From positions 19,654,888 to 19,718,887 of the forward strand of contig BROE01000020.1 in NCBI GenBank assembly GCA_036571765.1: a DNA stretch of 64,000 nt, read 5' to 3'. Positions 1-12,867 of the stretch are shown here, piece by piece. Position 1 is the first letter of the stretch. Every line of letters starts with the position of its first letter. A program made the position numbers and the translations under genes. The notes below the pieces were generated by a model that searched no databases, had not been told where the DNA came from, and worked only from the letters and a program-made list of their open reading frames with translations. Source of the stretch: Plecoglossus altivelis (lineage: Eukaryota; Chordata; Actinopteri; Osmeriformes; Plecoglossidae).

Positions 1-440
1 CTCTCCTGACGGCCTTCCCCTTCCTGCCCCTCTCCTGCCACCTCTCCTGCCCTGCCCGCCCTCTTCCTGCCCCTGCCCTTCCCTCCTGTCCCCTCGGCCC
101 ACCACCACCCCCTCTCCTGCCCCTCTCCTGCCTCTCCTGCCCTCTCCTGACCCCTCTCCCCTGCCCCCCTTCCCTCTGCCCTGGCCTGCCCCCGGGCCTC
201 CCTCTCCTGCCCCTGCCCCTGATACCACCCCCTGCCCTCTCCTGCCCCTCCTCCTGCCCCTGCCACTAACCCTGGCCCCTGCCCCCCTCCCTCTGCCCCT
301 GACACCACCTTGCCCCTCTCCTGCCCCTCAATCCTGCCCGCCACACCCCCCCCCTCTCCTGCCCCTGCCCCTCTCCTGCCCCTCTCCTGCCCCTGCCCTT
401 CCCCTCTCCTGCCCCTGACACCACCCTCTGCCCTCTCCTG
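1..440. repeat. C/T-rich array, unit like cccctctcctgcccctgcc
   Basis: Imperfect tandem array in an erc2 intron. Open frames across it are compositional only. Confidence 0.8.
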
Positions 441-1021
441 CCAAACCCACTCAAACAGCTCAGATGTTTTGTGCTCTGATGGTGTAAGTACACGCTGTGT
501 GCACCTCCCTAATGACCACCTGTATCCTAGGAAACCTCCTGCTTTCTGTTTGGGCCCAAAACGTTTTTATTTTTTTAAACCCCTTTAATAATGAACACTT
601 TTTAAGTGTTTAAATAGGTTTTGTTATCAATGAGTCTCTTGTGAAGAACATCTATCCAGACACCACATCCTGGTCCAACATGACGTTGTGACATCATGAC
701 AGTGTTGAGCTAACAGGGCCACAGTGAGACCTTCTCATCACTTTAAGCTCTGGTGTGATCTCTTTTCACCGTCTGTCACGGACCTAAACCGGTTTGTATT
801 TTTACAATATGTAGACATCCTTCTTTGATCGAATAAAGCTACTGTGTTTATTACATACAAGACAAACATCCTGAGTCTTACAGTCATCATCCTGTAGGAA
901 CACAACATCTGATTCAACAGGACTCAAGTGTTTTCAGTTTTCAGCTGCTCAGTTCTAGATTCAATGGAGGAGAGAGTCTGTAAACCAGGAAGTCCTCACA
1001 GAAGGTGCTCTGTAATATCAC

Positions 1022-2025
1022 TGAGGTAACACAGAACTCTCTAATATCACTGAGGCAACATAGAACTCTCTAACAACACAGAGAACATAGAACACTCTAA
1101 AAACACAGAACTCTCTAATATCACTGAGGCAACACAGAACTCTCTAATATCACTGAGGCAACACAGAACTCTCTAATATCACTGAGGCAACATAGAACTC
1201 TCTAATATCACTGAGGCAACACAGAACTCTCTAATATCACTGAGGCAACACAGAACTCTCTAACAACACAGATAACATAGAACACTCTAAAAACACAGAA
1301 CACTCTAACCACACAGAGAACATAGAACACTCTAAAAACACAGAACTCTCTAACAACACAGAGAACATAGAACACTCTAAAAACACAGAACTCTCTAACA
1401 ACACAGAGAACATAGAACACTCTAAAAACATAGAACACAGTACTCTCTAACAGCACAGAGAACACAGAACAGTCTAACAACACAGAGAACACAGAACTCT
1501 CTAACAACACAGAGAACATAGTACTCTCTAACAACACAGACAACATAGAACACTAACAACACAGAGAACACAGAACACTCTAACAACACAGAAAACACAG
1601 AACTCTCTAACAACACAGAGAACATAGTACTCTCTAACAACACAGAGAACACAGAACACTATAACAACACAGTGAACATAGAACACATTAACAGCACAGA
1701 GAACATAGAACTCTCTAACAGCACAGAGAACATAGAACACTCTAACAGCACAGAGAACACAGTACTCTCTAACAGCACAGAGAACACAGTACTCTCTAAC
1801 AGCACAGAGAACACAGTACTCTCTAACAGCACATAGAACACAGTACTCTCTAACAGCACATAGAACACAGTACTCTCTAACAACACAGAGAACAGTACTC
1901 CTCTAACAGCACATAGAACACAGTATCTCTAACAGCACGAGAAACAGAACTTCTAAAACACAAGCAGAACACAGAACTTCTCTAACAGCACAGAGAACAC
2001 AGAGCAGTCTAACAACACAGAGGTC
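1022..2025. repeat. minisatellite, unit about 25 bp
   Basis: About forty copies of ctctaacaacacagagaaca-like units, with variants such as taatatcactgaggcaacac at the left end. It lies in an erc2 intron and contains no gene. Confidence 0.9.
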
Positions 2026-3025
2026 TCACAGCCATCCCATCATCAAGCAGCTTTGGGTTTCCTCGTTGTCTTCTCATTTGGATCCTAACAGTTGGAGTTA
2101 AATCTTCAGTTTCAATGGTAGACAAACATTTATAGCTTGTGTGTACAAAAATTAGTTACAAGATTAACAATACATAGTAACTTCACGTTGTTTATTTGTA
2201 TTGGCGCCAAACTTTTGTATGTTTTTTTTTTTGTTGCATTTTTCCACATCTCTAGTGTGGGTAAGTCTCTTGGTTTTATAATGTCGACATCAATATTTCC
2301 CATCTTGGTGTGTGTCTACGTGTGTGTGTGTTGGTCTACGTTGGTGTGTGTGTGTGTGTGTCTACGTGGTGTGGTGTGTGTGTGTGGGTCTACGTGTGTT
2401 GTTGTGTTTCTGTGGCACTTAACCGTCTCTCCACAGAGCTGAACAAACCACACTTCCTCTGGTTTCTGTAGTGTCCCTCTGTAAGGTGGTTTGTATGGCA
2501 ACCGAATAGTATGGATGCAGTTACAACTGCTGTTGAAATCACCTAACATCTATCCTCACCCCTCCTTCTCCCCTCCTTCTCTCTCTCCCCTTCTCCTCGC
2601 CGCCCTCCTATCTCCCTACTTCTCTTCTCGCCTACAAGCTCTCTTTAACCACTCGCTCCCACCTTCTCCCACACTACTGATCTCCACCCTGCCCCCTCCT
2701 CTCCCATCCTCTCTTTCCCCCTCTCTAGACACTTTCCCATCTGCCTCCTGCCTCTCCCTCCTCTCTCCTATACACTCTCTCCCATCTGCTCCTGCCTCCC
2801 TCCTCTTCCTCCCTCCTCTACACTCTCCCATCTGCCTCCCCTCTTCCCTCCCTCCTGTCACTCTCTCCCCTCCACCCCTGCCCCCCTCTCCCCTCCTCCT
2901 CTCCTCCCTCCTCCTCTACACTCTCTCCCAAGTCTCTTAACATGGTCCCTCCCCTCTTCCCTCACGCCTCCTGATACTCGTAGGTTACCTCTCCGCCATC
3001 CTGCCCTGCTCCCTCCTCCCCTAAG

Positions 3026-3454
3026 CACCTCCAGCTCACCATCCAGGCTTTGCAGGATGAGCTACGTACCCAGAGAGACCTGAACCATCTGCTGCAGCAG
3101 GAAAGCCGGCTAGGCTCCGACCACTTCACCTCCATCGAGCTCAACGAGGATAACTTCCGTCGGCTGCAGGCAGAGCATGACCGACAGGCCAAGGAGCTGT
3201 TCCTCCTGAGGAAGACGCTGGAGGAGATGGAGCTGAGGATCGAGACCCAGAAGCAGACGCTGGGAGCTAGAGACGAGTCCATCAAGAAGCTACTGGAGAT
3301 GCTGCAAAGCAAAGGCCTTCCTCCAGGGCCGGGCCGCGGGGCGGAGGAGGAGGAGCAGGAGAGGACAAGACGCATCGCGGAGGCAGAAGCTCAACTGGGA
3401 CACCTGGAGGTCATCCTGGACCAGAAGGAGAAGGAGAACATCCACCTGCGAGAG
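3026..3454 (+). CDS. erc2: erc2 exon: coiled-coil start (143 codons)
   Basis: This exon is open and in phase 0 at both ends. The acceptor is ctaag before HLQLTIQALQDELR and the donor is gtatgg after HLRE. It encodes the coiled-coil segment with AEHDRQAKELFLLRKTLEE and ARDESIKKLLEMLQSKGL, both nearly invariant in ERC proteins. A Gly/Glu-rich insert (GPGRGAEEEEQE) replaces the short acidic linker of mammalian ERC2. It is the first exon of the gene inside the window; I found no earlier coding exon in bases 1-3025. Confidence 0.95.
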
Positions 3455-3893
3455 GTATGGCCCTGACTCCTCCACCTGGTGTCCAGGTGTGCTGCCAGGT
3501 GTGGTACTAGGTGTGCTGCCAGGTGTAGTACCAGGTGTGCTGCTGGCTGACTCACTAGGAGTATCGTGTTGGCTTCTCACAGCAGTTATAAATCGCAATA
3601 TAGAATTAGATGATGATGTGTTTGATCTCATGGTTGAAATCCCTCTCTCAGCTTGTCTGGCTGGAGTGTTTACTCCTGAACACTAGAGGGTGCCATTGTA
3701 CTTAAGCTGTGATGAGGTTGTAGGAGCAGGCAGCATGAGTGCACGTCTTCATCTAACCATGCTGTCTCCTCGCTCTCTGCTTGGTCTGATCCAACCCCCT
3801 CCTGACATCTGCTTAACACTTGAACAATGTGGATGCCTCTGCCTCATCATCATCTGCGTCTTCACGACTGAGACCACAGCAGCTGTTTGCTCA

Positions 3894-4332
3894 ATTGACT
3901 CCTGTGTGACTTGACTCCTGTGTGGTTTGACTCCTGTGTGATTTGACTCCTGTGTGACTTGACTCCTGTGTGACTTGACTCCTGTGCGACTTGACTCCTG
4001 TGTGGTTTGACTCCTGTGTGATTTGACTCCTGTGTGACTTGACTCCTGGGTGACTTGACTCCTGTGTGACTTGACTCCTGTGCGACTTGACTCCTGTGTG
4101 ACTTGACTCCTGTGTGACTTGACTCCTGTGCGACTTGACTCCTGTGTGACTTGACTCCTGTGTGACTTGACTCCTGTGTGATTTGACTCCTGTGTGATTT
4201 GACTCCTGTGTGACTTGACTCCTGTGTGATTTGACTCCTGTGTGATTTGACTCCTGAGTGACTTGACTCCTGAGTGACTTGACTCCTGAGTGACTTGACT
4301 CCTGTGTGACTTGACTCCTGTGTGACTTGAGC
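3894..4332. repeat. 16-bp minisatellite gtgtgacttgactcct
   Basis: About 27 copies with few variants, ending about 20 bases before the 4351 acceptor of erc2. Confidence 0.95.
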
Positions 4333-4350
4333 TCTTGTGGGTTCTCCAAG

Positions 4351-4425
4351 GAGTTGCACAGGAGGAACCAGTTGCATCAGGACCCTGGGAAGACCAAAGC
4401 CCTTCAGACCATCATAGAGATGAAG
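4351..4425 (+). CDS. erc2: erc2 exon: ELHRRNQ...ALQTIIEMK (25 codons)
   Basis: A 75-nt exon, phase 0 to phase 0, with acceptor ctccaag and donor gtgaca. It encodes ELHRRNQLHQDPGKTKALQ and then TIIEMK, matching the ERC2 block ELHRRSQ...AKTKALQTVIEMK. It begins about 20 bases after the end of a 16-bp minisatellite, so that repeat occupies the acceptor side of the intron. Confidence 0.93.
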
Positions 4426-5417
4426 GTGACAGACACAGACACACACACATAACCAAGATTCAGGTAAACCACCACAATAAAAAAAACATCATTTTACACA
4501 ATAATATAAAAATGATTGCGTATAATACTATTTTGCATGACAGTATTTTTTTCTGCAGGATAAATACTGTAGTATGTCTACACTATTTATAGAAATACTC
4601 TTACCTCGATGGAGGTGGAGGGTATACAAATCCTACCTGTAAGCTGTAGTGGTTCAGATTGTGTTTTGAAGTAAGCAGTGATCCAGATAAACTCTTACTG
4701 ATGTTTCTAAACCTATTATGCAGTCCGTCTACTCACTGTTTCTTCCTAACATGGTACGAGGATATCTTTGGTTGTTCTGTTGTGAAAACTTCAGACGTTC
4801 CTTCTCTCCCTCACTCCTTCACTTCGATACAGCAGCCAGGACAGGTGTGGTAGGGTTCCGGAACGTTCTCTAGGCTACATGCTCTCAGCCTGCATTAACT
4901 GCACGATTTGGCAAGTTTGGATAAAAGTGTCATTTCAGCCGAGACAGGATTGCAATTTGAGCTTTTCTGCTTGCGGTGCATGAATGTGATGAACCAGAAG
5001 ATCAACGTAAGCCAGCTAGCCAGCTAGCTAGTGACAATTATGTAATTCCCCATGCAGATGGGTCAACTGATGTCGTTTTAGTTTGTCATCGGCCCTTTCA
5101 CATAAATGTTGACTAAATTAAAGATGATATCAAGCATAAGAACTGATATGTAATGACATGTTCTGATTATGTTGTCCTCTGGATGGTACAGATAGTTATG
5201 CCAATGGATACAATCTTTGCGGAGCTTTCCAGAGGTACATAAATAAATTAAAAGGGCATTATGATGTTACCAAAACACATCGTATTTGGTGAAATAATGT
5301 TTTACAAAATAGTGTAACCCCTCTCTAACGCTAAGCCATAACCGAATACCACCGTAGTTGCTACGTTGCTCTGTCATTGATGTACATCACACATTAATGC
5401 CTAACTATAGCTTTAGA

Positions 5418-6475
5418 AGGATACAGTGTGTGATGCAGTATAGAGAGATGCTGTGTGTGTTGCAGTTCAGAGAGATACTGTGTGTGATGCAGTGTAGCAG
5501 TGTAGAGAGATGCTGTGTGTTGCAGTGTAGAGAAATGCTGTGTGTGTTGCAGTGTAGAGAGATGCTGTGTGTGTTGCAGTGTAGAAGGATGCTGTGTGTG
5601 TTGCAGTGTAGAAGGATGCTGTGTGTGTTGCAGTGTAGAGAGATGCAGTGTGTGTTGCAGTGTAGAGAGATGCAGTGTGTGTTGCAGTGTAGAAGGATGC
5701 TGTGTGTGTTGCAGTGTAGAGAGATGCTGTGTGTGTTGCAGTGTAGAGAGATGCTGTGTGTGTTGCAGTGTAGAGAGATGCAGTGTGTGTTGCAGTGTAG
5801 AGAGATGCAGTGTGTGTGTTGCAGTGTAGAGAGATGCTGTGTGTGTTTTGCAGTGTAGAGAGATGCTGTGTGATACAGTGTAGAGAGATGCTGTGTGTGT
5901 TGCAGTGTAGAAGGATGCTGTGTGTGTGTTGCAGTGTAGAAGGATGTTGTGTGTGTTGCAGTGTAGAGAAATGCAGTGTGTGTTGCAGTGTAGAAGGATG
6001 CTGTGTGTGTTGCAGTGTAGAGAGATGCAGTGTAGAGAGATGCTGTGTGTGTTGCAGTGTAGGGAGATGCAGTGTGTTTTGCAGTGTAGAGAGATGCAGT
6101 GTGTGATGCAGTGTAGAGAAATGCTGTGTGTTTTGCAGTGTAGAGAGATGCAGTGTAGAGAGATGTTGTGTGATGCAGTGTAGAGAGATGCTGTATGTGA
6201 TACAGTGTAGAGAGATGCTGTGTGTGTTGCAGTGTAGAAGGATGCTGTGTGTGTGTTGCAGTGTAGAGAGATGCTGTGTGTGTGTTGCAGTGTAGAGAGA
6301 TGCTGTGTGTGTGTTGCAGTGTAGAGAGATGCTGTGTGTGTGATGCAGTGTAGAGAGATGCAGTGTAGAGAGATGCAGTGTGTGTTGCAGTGTAGAAGGA
6401 TGTTGTATGTGTTGCAGTGTAGAGAGATGCAGTGTGTGATGTAGTGTAGAGAGATGCTGTGTGTGTTGGTGATGC
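5418..6475. repeat. minisatellite, unit about 25 bp, gtgtgttgcagtgtagagag
   Basis: About forty copies in an erc2 intron. Every unit carries an acceptor-like tgtgtgttgcag. Confidence 0.95.
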
Positions 6476-6770
6476 AAGAGAGATGGAACACAGCGTTCTA
6501 GAACGTTAGCCTCTCTGCTGTAGCAGCAACTTCAGGTACAACCACACAACAGCCTCACTGTCCGCCTCCCATCTCCTCTGCAGAGCCATGACATCACTTC
6601 CTAAAAATAAATCATGACCTCACATCAGCCCTGACACACACACAGCCTGTGCAGGATTGAAGCGCTGCTTGCTCCAGCGGTCTCCCAGCATCCCTCAGCA
6701 CAGTCATGTGACCAGCACCACTGAGTCCCAGCAATCAGAGCAACACCCACCCCTCCCTCTGGAGGAACTC

Positions 6771-6922
6771 CCTCTCCTCCCTCTCCTCCTCTCCTCCTCC
6801 TCTCTTCCCTCTCCTCCTCCTCTCCACTCTTCCCTCTCCTCCTCCTCTCCACTCCTCCCTCTCCTCCTCCTCTCCTCTCTTCCCTCTCCTCCTCCTCTCC
6901 TCTCCTCCTCCTCTCCTCCACA
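6771..6922. repeat. CTCCTCCTCT array
   Basis: Polypyrimidine array in an erc2 intron. Sequence around it is unremarkable. Confidence 0.8.
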
Positions 6923-7449
6923 GCCATGTCAATGCTGATGGCAGCATGAGTAATTCTCCCTACCCTCCTCCCCTCGCTCGTCGAAGACAGCATAGCGCAC
7001 CGAGGCTGCTTGACTGCTGCTACCATGGAAACAGGTGTGGTTGTTTATAACAGGCAGATACAGAGAGGGAAATGAAAGGGAGCCAGTGTTTCGAGATAGC
7101 GTGAGATGGACTCTGATCTGGTGCCGCACCAAACGGGTGCGGACAGGAAAGTCTTCGCCCGACTGAGGTATGACACCATCTCTTGTCGTATTGATCAGTA
7201 GCAACGCTCTCTGAGGTGGTGTTTACAGGCTGGTGAGTAAAGAGTGTGGCGAAGCAGGTGTAGACCCTACAGAGCTGTGGGCGTCCCAGGACATGTGCCC
7301 CTCCCCAGTGTGGAGCTTGATCAGGGGGGGACGCTGGAGTCACCCGTCAGCCCTCCCCAGCCAGTACATCACACTCGCGTGTGCTAGCAACGGAGCGAGG
7401 TCTGGGGTTATGTTTGAAAGCAATAGAAAGACAGGGGTGGGAGAGATAT

Positions 7450-7505
<56 letters not shown>

Positions 7506-7527
7506 GGAAGGAGGGACAAGATACTAC

Positions 7528-7575
<48 letters not shown>

Positions 7576-7617
7576 GGAGGGACAAGATACTATAAACAGA
7601 GAGAGAGAGAGAGAGAC

Positions 7618-7673
<56 letters not shown>

Positions 7674-7683
7674 NNNNNNNNNN

Positions 7684-7734
<51 letters not shown>

Positions 7735-7762
7735 AGGAGGGGCGATATAAACAGAGAGAGAG
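7450..7762. repeat. GA microsatellite
   Basis: Four GA blocks separated by near-identical aggagggacaagatactaca spacers, with a 10-N gap in the third. Confidence 0.95.
7674..7683. other. assembly gap (10 N) in GA repeat
   Basis: Ten N inside a GA microsatellite (7450-7762) in an erc2 intron. It is a placeholder for an unresolved repeat length. Confidence 0.99.
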
Positions 7763-8244
7763 ATCCCTGTTTGGTCGGTACTCTCTGCAGGAGATGAACC
7801 ATGGCTAATCTCGAAGACATTGGATTATTTATTTAAAAAGCTGCAAAGTTAAGGCTGTGCGTAGTGCTGGCAGTTCAGAGAGCTCCTGTGCTGAAGTGTG
7901 GAGGTCTTTTCTGTTCTCTCTGCTACTCGTCGTGTCTCTCCCTCCTCTGGCCGGTCTCTCCAGCTTGATGTCTGCTCAGTATTATCAGATGGTAATTCAT
8001 CTTCAGAGACGAAGAGAGACAGGAAGAGAGAGAGAGAGACAGGAAGAGAGAGAGACAGGAAGAGAGAGAAGCTTTTGAATTCATCAATGGATATTTTAAT
8101 CGCTCTCAGGCTGACAGCTATTTATCACAGCTTTTTCTTTTTAAACTCTCTCTTTCGCTCTCTCACTATTTATTGTGCTTTTGAACATGGATTGTTGTGT
8201 TGGTTCATGATCTTAGGCCTGATCATCTATGTGTGTGTGTGTAG

Positions 8245-8400
8245 GATACCAAGATTGCGTCTTTGGAGCGCAACATTCGTGATCTGGAGGATGAGATTCA
8301 GATGCTGAAAGCAAGCGGCCTTCTAAACTCTGAGGACAGGGAGGAGGAACTCAAGCAGATGGAGATCTACAAGAATCACTCCAAGTTCATGAAGACCAAG
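8245..8400 (+). CDS. erc2: erc2 exon: DTKIASLERNIRDLEDEIQ (52 codons)
   Basis: A 156-nt exon, phase 0 at both ends, with acceptor tgtgtgtag and donor gtacac. It encodes DTKIASLERNIRDLEDEIQ and ends NHSKFMKTK, an almost exact match to ERC2. The donor runs directly into a 600-bp CA repeat. Confidence 0.95.
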
Positions 8401-9025
8401 GTACACACACACACACTCACACACACACACATACACACATACACACACCACACACACACACACACACATACACGTCACACACATCACACATCACACACAC
8501 ACACACACACATACACACACACATCACACACACACGTTACACACACACACACGTCACACGTTACACACACACACACGTTGCACACACACACACATCACAC
8601 ACACACATCACACACACACGTCACACAGACACATCACACACATCACACACACACACATCACACACAGACACACATGTCACACAGACACACATGTCACACA
8701 CACACACACATCACACATCACACACACACACACACATCACACATGCTTACCACACACATCACATACACACACACATCACACGTCACACATCACACACACA
8801 CACACATCACACACACATCACACATGCTTACCACACACACACATACACACACTCATCACACATGCTTACCACACACACACACATACACACACACATCACA
8901 CATGCTTACCACACACACACACATACACACACACATCACACATGCTTACCACACACACACACATACACACACACACACACATCACACACACATACACACA
9001 CATACACACACATCACTCATGCTTA
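8401..9025. repeat. CA array with catcacac and tgcttacc units
   Basis: Begins at the donor of the 8245-8400 exon. The right half is a roughly 50-bp higher-order unit with catcacacatgcttaccac. Confidence 0.95.
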
Positions 9026-9596
9026 CCACAGACATCCAGCCTTTGAGCATCGACACACAAACACAAGAATACGACACCCAACCAACAGAGGTGTCCAGAT
9101 TCACCGTAGACAAAAATGTTCTTAAAAGACTCACCATTGGCACCTGTGATGTCTAATGATTTAACAGGTCGGACTGCCGGGCTGAAAGAACCTGACAGTC
9201 TTTTAGTTTTAGCTCTAAACAACCAGCTGTCTTCAGCAATGCTGTGTCGACAGCAGTCTTAGATGCTGGTTTGTTGATGGTCAACGTTTCACTTGAGTCA
9301 GTAAGGAAGAGCGAGGATGGTTTGGAACCTGTGTTCAGATTGTTTAATATAGAAAACATTTGTATGTTGGCTAATGTACCAGAAAAAGTTTTGAAAGTTT
9401 AGAATTGAAGGAGTATAATGTATTGAGAAACAAAGAATTTCGCAAGTTATGAATGATAACAGCAACAAAAAGATCATGACTAGAAACTGTGTTAAGAATG
9501 TACATAACCAGGAAACGCATAATCGCTGTGTGATTGTAATTGGTTGATCCAGCTCCAGTCAACTTTAGCCGTCTCTGATTGACTGTGCCACAGTGC

Positions 9597-9862
9597 TTGC
9601 TAACACTGTTAGCTTGCTAGGCCTGGTTAGAATCTAGCATCGTCTAGCTTGCTAACACTGTTAGCTTGCTAGGCCTGGTTAGAATCTAGCATCGTCTAGC
9701 TTGCTAACAGTGTTAGCTTGGTAGGCCTGGTTAGAATCTAGCATCGTCTAGCTTGCTAACACTGTTAGCTTGCAAGGTCCTGGTTAGAATCTAGCATCGT
9801 CTAGCTTGCTAACACTGTTAGCTTGCTAGGTCCTGGTTAGAATCTAGCATAGTCTAGCTTGT
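9597..9862. repeat. 52-bp tandem repeat, five copies
   Basis: Unit contains gcttgctaacactgttagct and ggttagaatctagcatcgtc. Copies are nearly identical, suggesting recent expansion. Confidence 0.9.
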
Positions 9863-10204
9863 CTATGATCATCAGGTGTAAGATGTCTCAGGTCTGGCAA
9901 GCCTCTCGTCAGATTTGTCTGTTTACATTCACTCAACAGCGGTTTTGTTGTCTTATATTTAGAAACGTTTTCATCAATCATAGATCATGGTGTTAGATAA
10001 TGTATGAATCATACAGGGGAGCCAGTGCATCTTTAATGAGGGTAGAGACGAGTTACTCTGGTCCACAACTGACTCTTATCATCCCCATAGAGGCTATTAG
10101 TCCACGGATCAATGGATTACAACCATACACACGATAAACACCTGGTCAATCTGGTCCTTTCCTGTCCATTCATCTACCAGGCTGGTACTGATCACACACC
10201 CCTC

Positions 10205-11322
10205 TGCCCTGTGATGCTGTCTCTCACCCCCCCTGCCCTGTGATGCTGTCTCTCACCCCCCCTGCCCTGTGATGCTGTCTCTCACCCCCCCTGCCCTGTG
10301 GTGCTGTCTCTCACCCCCCCTGCCCTGTGGTGCTGTCTCTCACCCCCCCTGCCCTGTGGTGCTGTCTCTCACCCCCCCTGCCCTGTGATGCTGTGTCTCT
10401 CAGTCACCCCCCTGCCCTGTGATGCTGTGTCTCACCCCCCCTGCCCTGTGGTGCTGTGTCTGTCACCCCCCCTGCCCTGTGATGCTGTGTCTGTCACCCC
10501 CCTGCCCTGTGATGCTGTCTCTCACCCCCCCTGCCCTGTGATGCTGTGTCTCGCACCCCCCCTGCCCTGTGATGCTGTCTCTCACCCCCCCTGCCCTGTG
10601 GTGCTGTGTCTCACCCCCCCTGCCCTGTGGTGCTGTGTCTCACCCCCCCTGCCCTGTGATGCTGTCTCTCACCCCCCCTGCCCTGTGGTGCTGTGTCTCT
10701 CACCCCACTGCCCTGTGGTGCTGTGTCTCTCACCCCCCTGCCCTGTGGTGCTGTCTCTCACTCACCCCCCTGCCCAGTGGTGCTGTGTCTCTCACCCCCC
10801 TGCCCTGTGGTGCTGTGTCTCACCCCCCCTGCCCTGTGGTGCTGTGTCTCTCACCCCCCTGCCCTGTGATGCTGTGTCTCTCACCCCCCTGCCCTGTGGT
10901 GCTGTGTCTCTCACCCCACTGCCCTGTGGTGCTGTGTCTCACCCCCCCTGCCCTGTGATGCTGTCTCTCACCCCCCCTGCCCTGTGATGCTGTCTCTCAC
11001 CCCCCCTGCCCTGTGATGCTGTCTCTCACCCCCCCTGCCCTGTGATGCTGTCTCTCACCCCCCCTGCCCTGTGATGCTGTCTCTCACCCCCCCTGCCCTG
11101 TGATGCTGTGTCTCTCACCCCCCTGCCCTGTGATGCTGTGTCTCTCACCCCCCTGCCCTGTGATGCTGTGTCTCTCACCCCCTTGCCCTGTGGTGCTGTG
11201 CTCGTCACCCCCCTGCCTTGTGATGCTGTGTCTCTCACCCCCCTGCCCTGTGGTGCTGTGTCTCTCACTCACCCCCTGCCCAGTGGTGCTGTGTCTCTCA
11301 CCCCCCTGCCCTGTGGCTACCA
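10205..11322. repeat. minisatellite, unit about 26-30 bp, ccctgccctgtgatgctgtg
   Basis: About forty copies with two alternating variants (gtgatgctg and gtggtgctg). Because unit lengths vary around multiples of three, long spurious frames arise. Confidence 0.95.
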
Positions 11323-11679
11323 CTGCTTAAACTAACATTCGCCAACTTGAATTGAACTTTTAATTTCAACACCCATGGACACTTTTCTTGGCACATGACT
11401 GTGCTCAGCCAGTGTTGCACATCGCTCTTTCAACAGCTGTCTCTACAGGAGGGGATCTCTCACTGAATTGCTCCTCCAAGGTTTCTTACATTTTAGTTTT
11501 TTAGTGAGTTAATCTGGGAGTTTTTCTTTCCTTGAGGGTTGAAGTTGGTTGAGGGGCAGTTTATTAGAGGGGATGTGAAGCCATCAGTGGCATTGCTTGA
11601 AAAAGCACGAGACAAATGGATTTAATTTGATGATGCCCCCCCCAATTTTGTGTCTTATGTTGATATTTCTGCCCTGTGC

Positions 11680-11856
11680 TTATGTGTGTGTGCGTGTGTG
11701 TGTGTGCGTGCGCGTGTGTGTGGGTGCATGTGTGCGTATGTGTGTGTGCGTATGTGTGTGTGTGTGCGCGCGCGTGTGTGTGTGTGCGTGCGTATGTGTG
11801 TGTGCGTATGTGTGTGGGTGCATGTGTGTGTGTGTGTGCGTGTGTGTGTGTGTTTG
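11680..11856. repeat. TG array at acceptor side of exon 11861
   Basis: Long TG/CG alternating tract immediately before the acceptor, with potential for Z-DNA. It is paired with a CA array just after the same exon. Confidence 0.9.
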
Positions 11857-11860
11857 ACAG

Positions 11861-12028
11861 ATCGACCAGTTGAAGCAGGAGCTGTCTAAGAAGGACTCGG
11901 AGCTGCTGGCTCTGCAGACCAAACTGGAGACGCTGAACAACCAGAACTCAGACTGCAAGCAGCACATCGAGGTCCTGAAGGAGTCTCTTACTGCCAAGGA
12001 ACAGCGTGCTGCTATCCTGCAGACAGAG
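11861..12028 (+). CDS. erc2: erc2 exon: IDQLKQELSKKDSELLALQ (56 codons)
   Basis: A 168-nt exon, phase 0 at both ends. The acceptor is tgtttgacag, directly after a TG repeat, and the donor gtgtgc is followed at once by a CA repeat. It encodes IDQLKQELSKKDSELLALQ and ends KEQRAAILQTE. The segment is continuous heptad-repeat coiled coil. Confidence 0.96.
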
Positions 12029-12302
12029 GTGTGCTCACACACACACACACACACTCACACACACACACACACACTCACACACACACACGCTCTCACACAC
12101 ACGCACACACACACACATTCACAACACACACGCTCTCACACACACGCACACACACACACACAGACACACACAACACACACACTCACACACTCACACACAC
12201 ACTCACACACACACACACACTCACACACACACACTCACACTCACACACACACTCACATACACACACACACACTCACACACATACACACACCCTCACACAC
12301 AG
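12029..12302. repeat. CA array at donor side of exon 11861-12028
   Basis: Begins 9 bases after the donor. Complementary to the TG array before the exon. Confidence 0.9.
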
Positions 12303-12540
12303 GACAGATACACACAGGCGTATATAGACATCCAGACCCAGACTTGTTGGCTAATGGTGTCTGGCACTCACACATCATTCCAAGTTAACGGACCTCGTTT
12401 GGCCTCCAAGTAGCCTGACTCGTTCAACTAAAACATGGAGCGTCTAAATATAAATAAGGAACATCTAAGATCTCAAAATATCAAGACACTACTGTTCTGT
12501 CTTCACTACAAGGCACTCTTAAAACCATTCTCTTTTATTA

Positions 12541-12663
12541 ATGTGTTTGTGCTCGTGTCTCTGTGTGGTGTGTGTGTCTGTTGTGTCTTTTTGTAATGTG
12601 TGTGTGTGTGTGGTGTGTGTGTGTGTGGCGTGTGTGTGTGTGTGGTCTGTGTGGTGTGTGTGT

Positions 12664-12697
<34 letters not shown>
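12541..12697. repeat. TG array before exon 12700
   Basis: Serves as the polypyrimidine-poor, TG-rich region next to the acceptor. Confidence 0.9.
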
Positions 12698-12699
12698 AG

Positions 12700-12867
12700 G
12701 TGGACGCCCTGCGGCTGCGTCTGGAGGAGAAGGAGTCGTTCCTGAACAAGAAGACGAAGCAGCTACAGGAGCTGACGGAGGAGAAGGGATCTCTGGCCGG
12801 GGAGATCAGGGACATGAAGGACATGCTGGAGGTCAAAGAGAGGAAGATCAACGTCCTGCAGAAGAAG
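12700..12867 (+). CDS. erc2: erc2 exon: VDALRLRLEEKESFLNKKT (56 codons)
   Basis: A 168-nt exon, phase 0 at both ends, acceptor tgtgtcag and donor gtgaac. It encodes VDALRLRLEEKESFLNKKT and ends VKERKINVLQKK. The residues SFLNKKTKQLQ distinguish ERC2 from ERC1, which as I recall reads TMLNKKTKQIQ. Confidence 0.96.

Noticed and set aside
3862..4446. SHTGVKSHRSQVTQES repeat protein, minus strand
   Set aside because: A 16-bp unit stays open in all three frames in turn; it is the minisatellite before erc2 exon 4351.
5394..6491. 365- and 336-codon minus-strand frames rich in HCNTHSISL
   Set aside because: Translation of a minisatellite in an erc2 intron; no start context or splice structure.
10298..10987. 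229-codon frame with SHPPCPVVLCL repeats
   Set aside because: Minisatellite translation; several frames and both strands are open equally.
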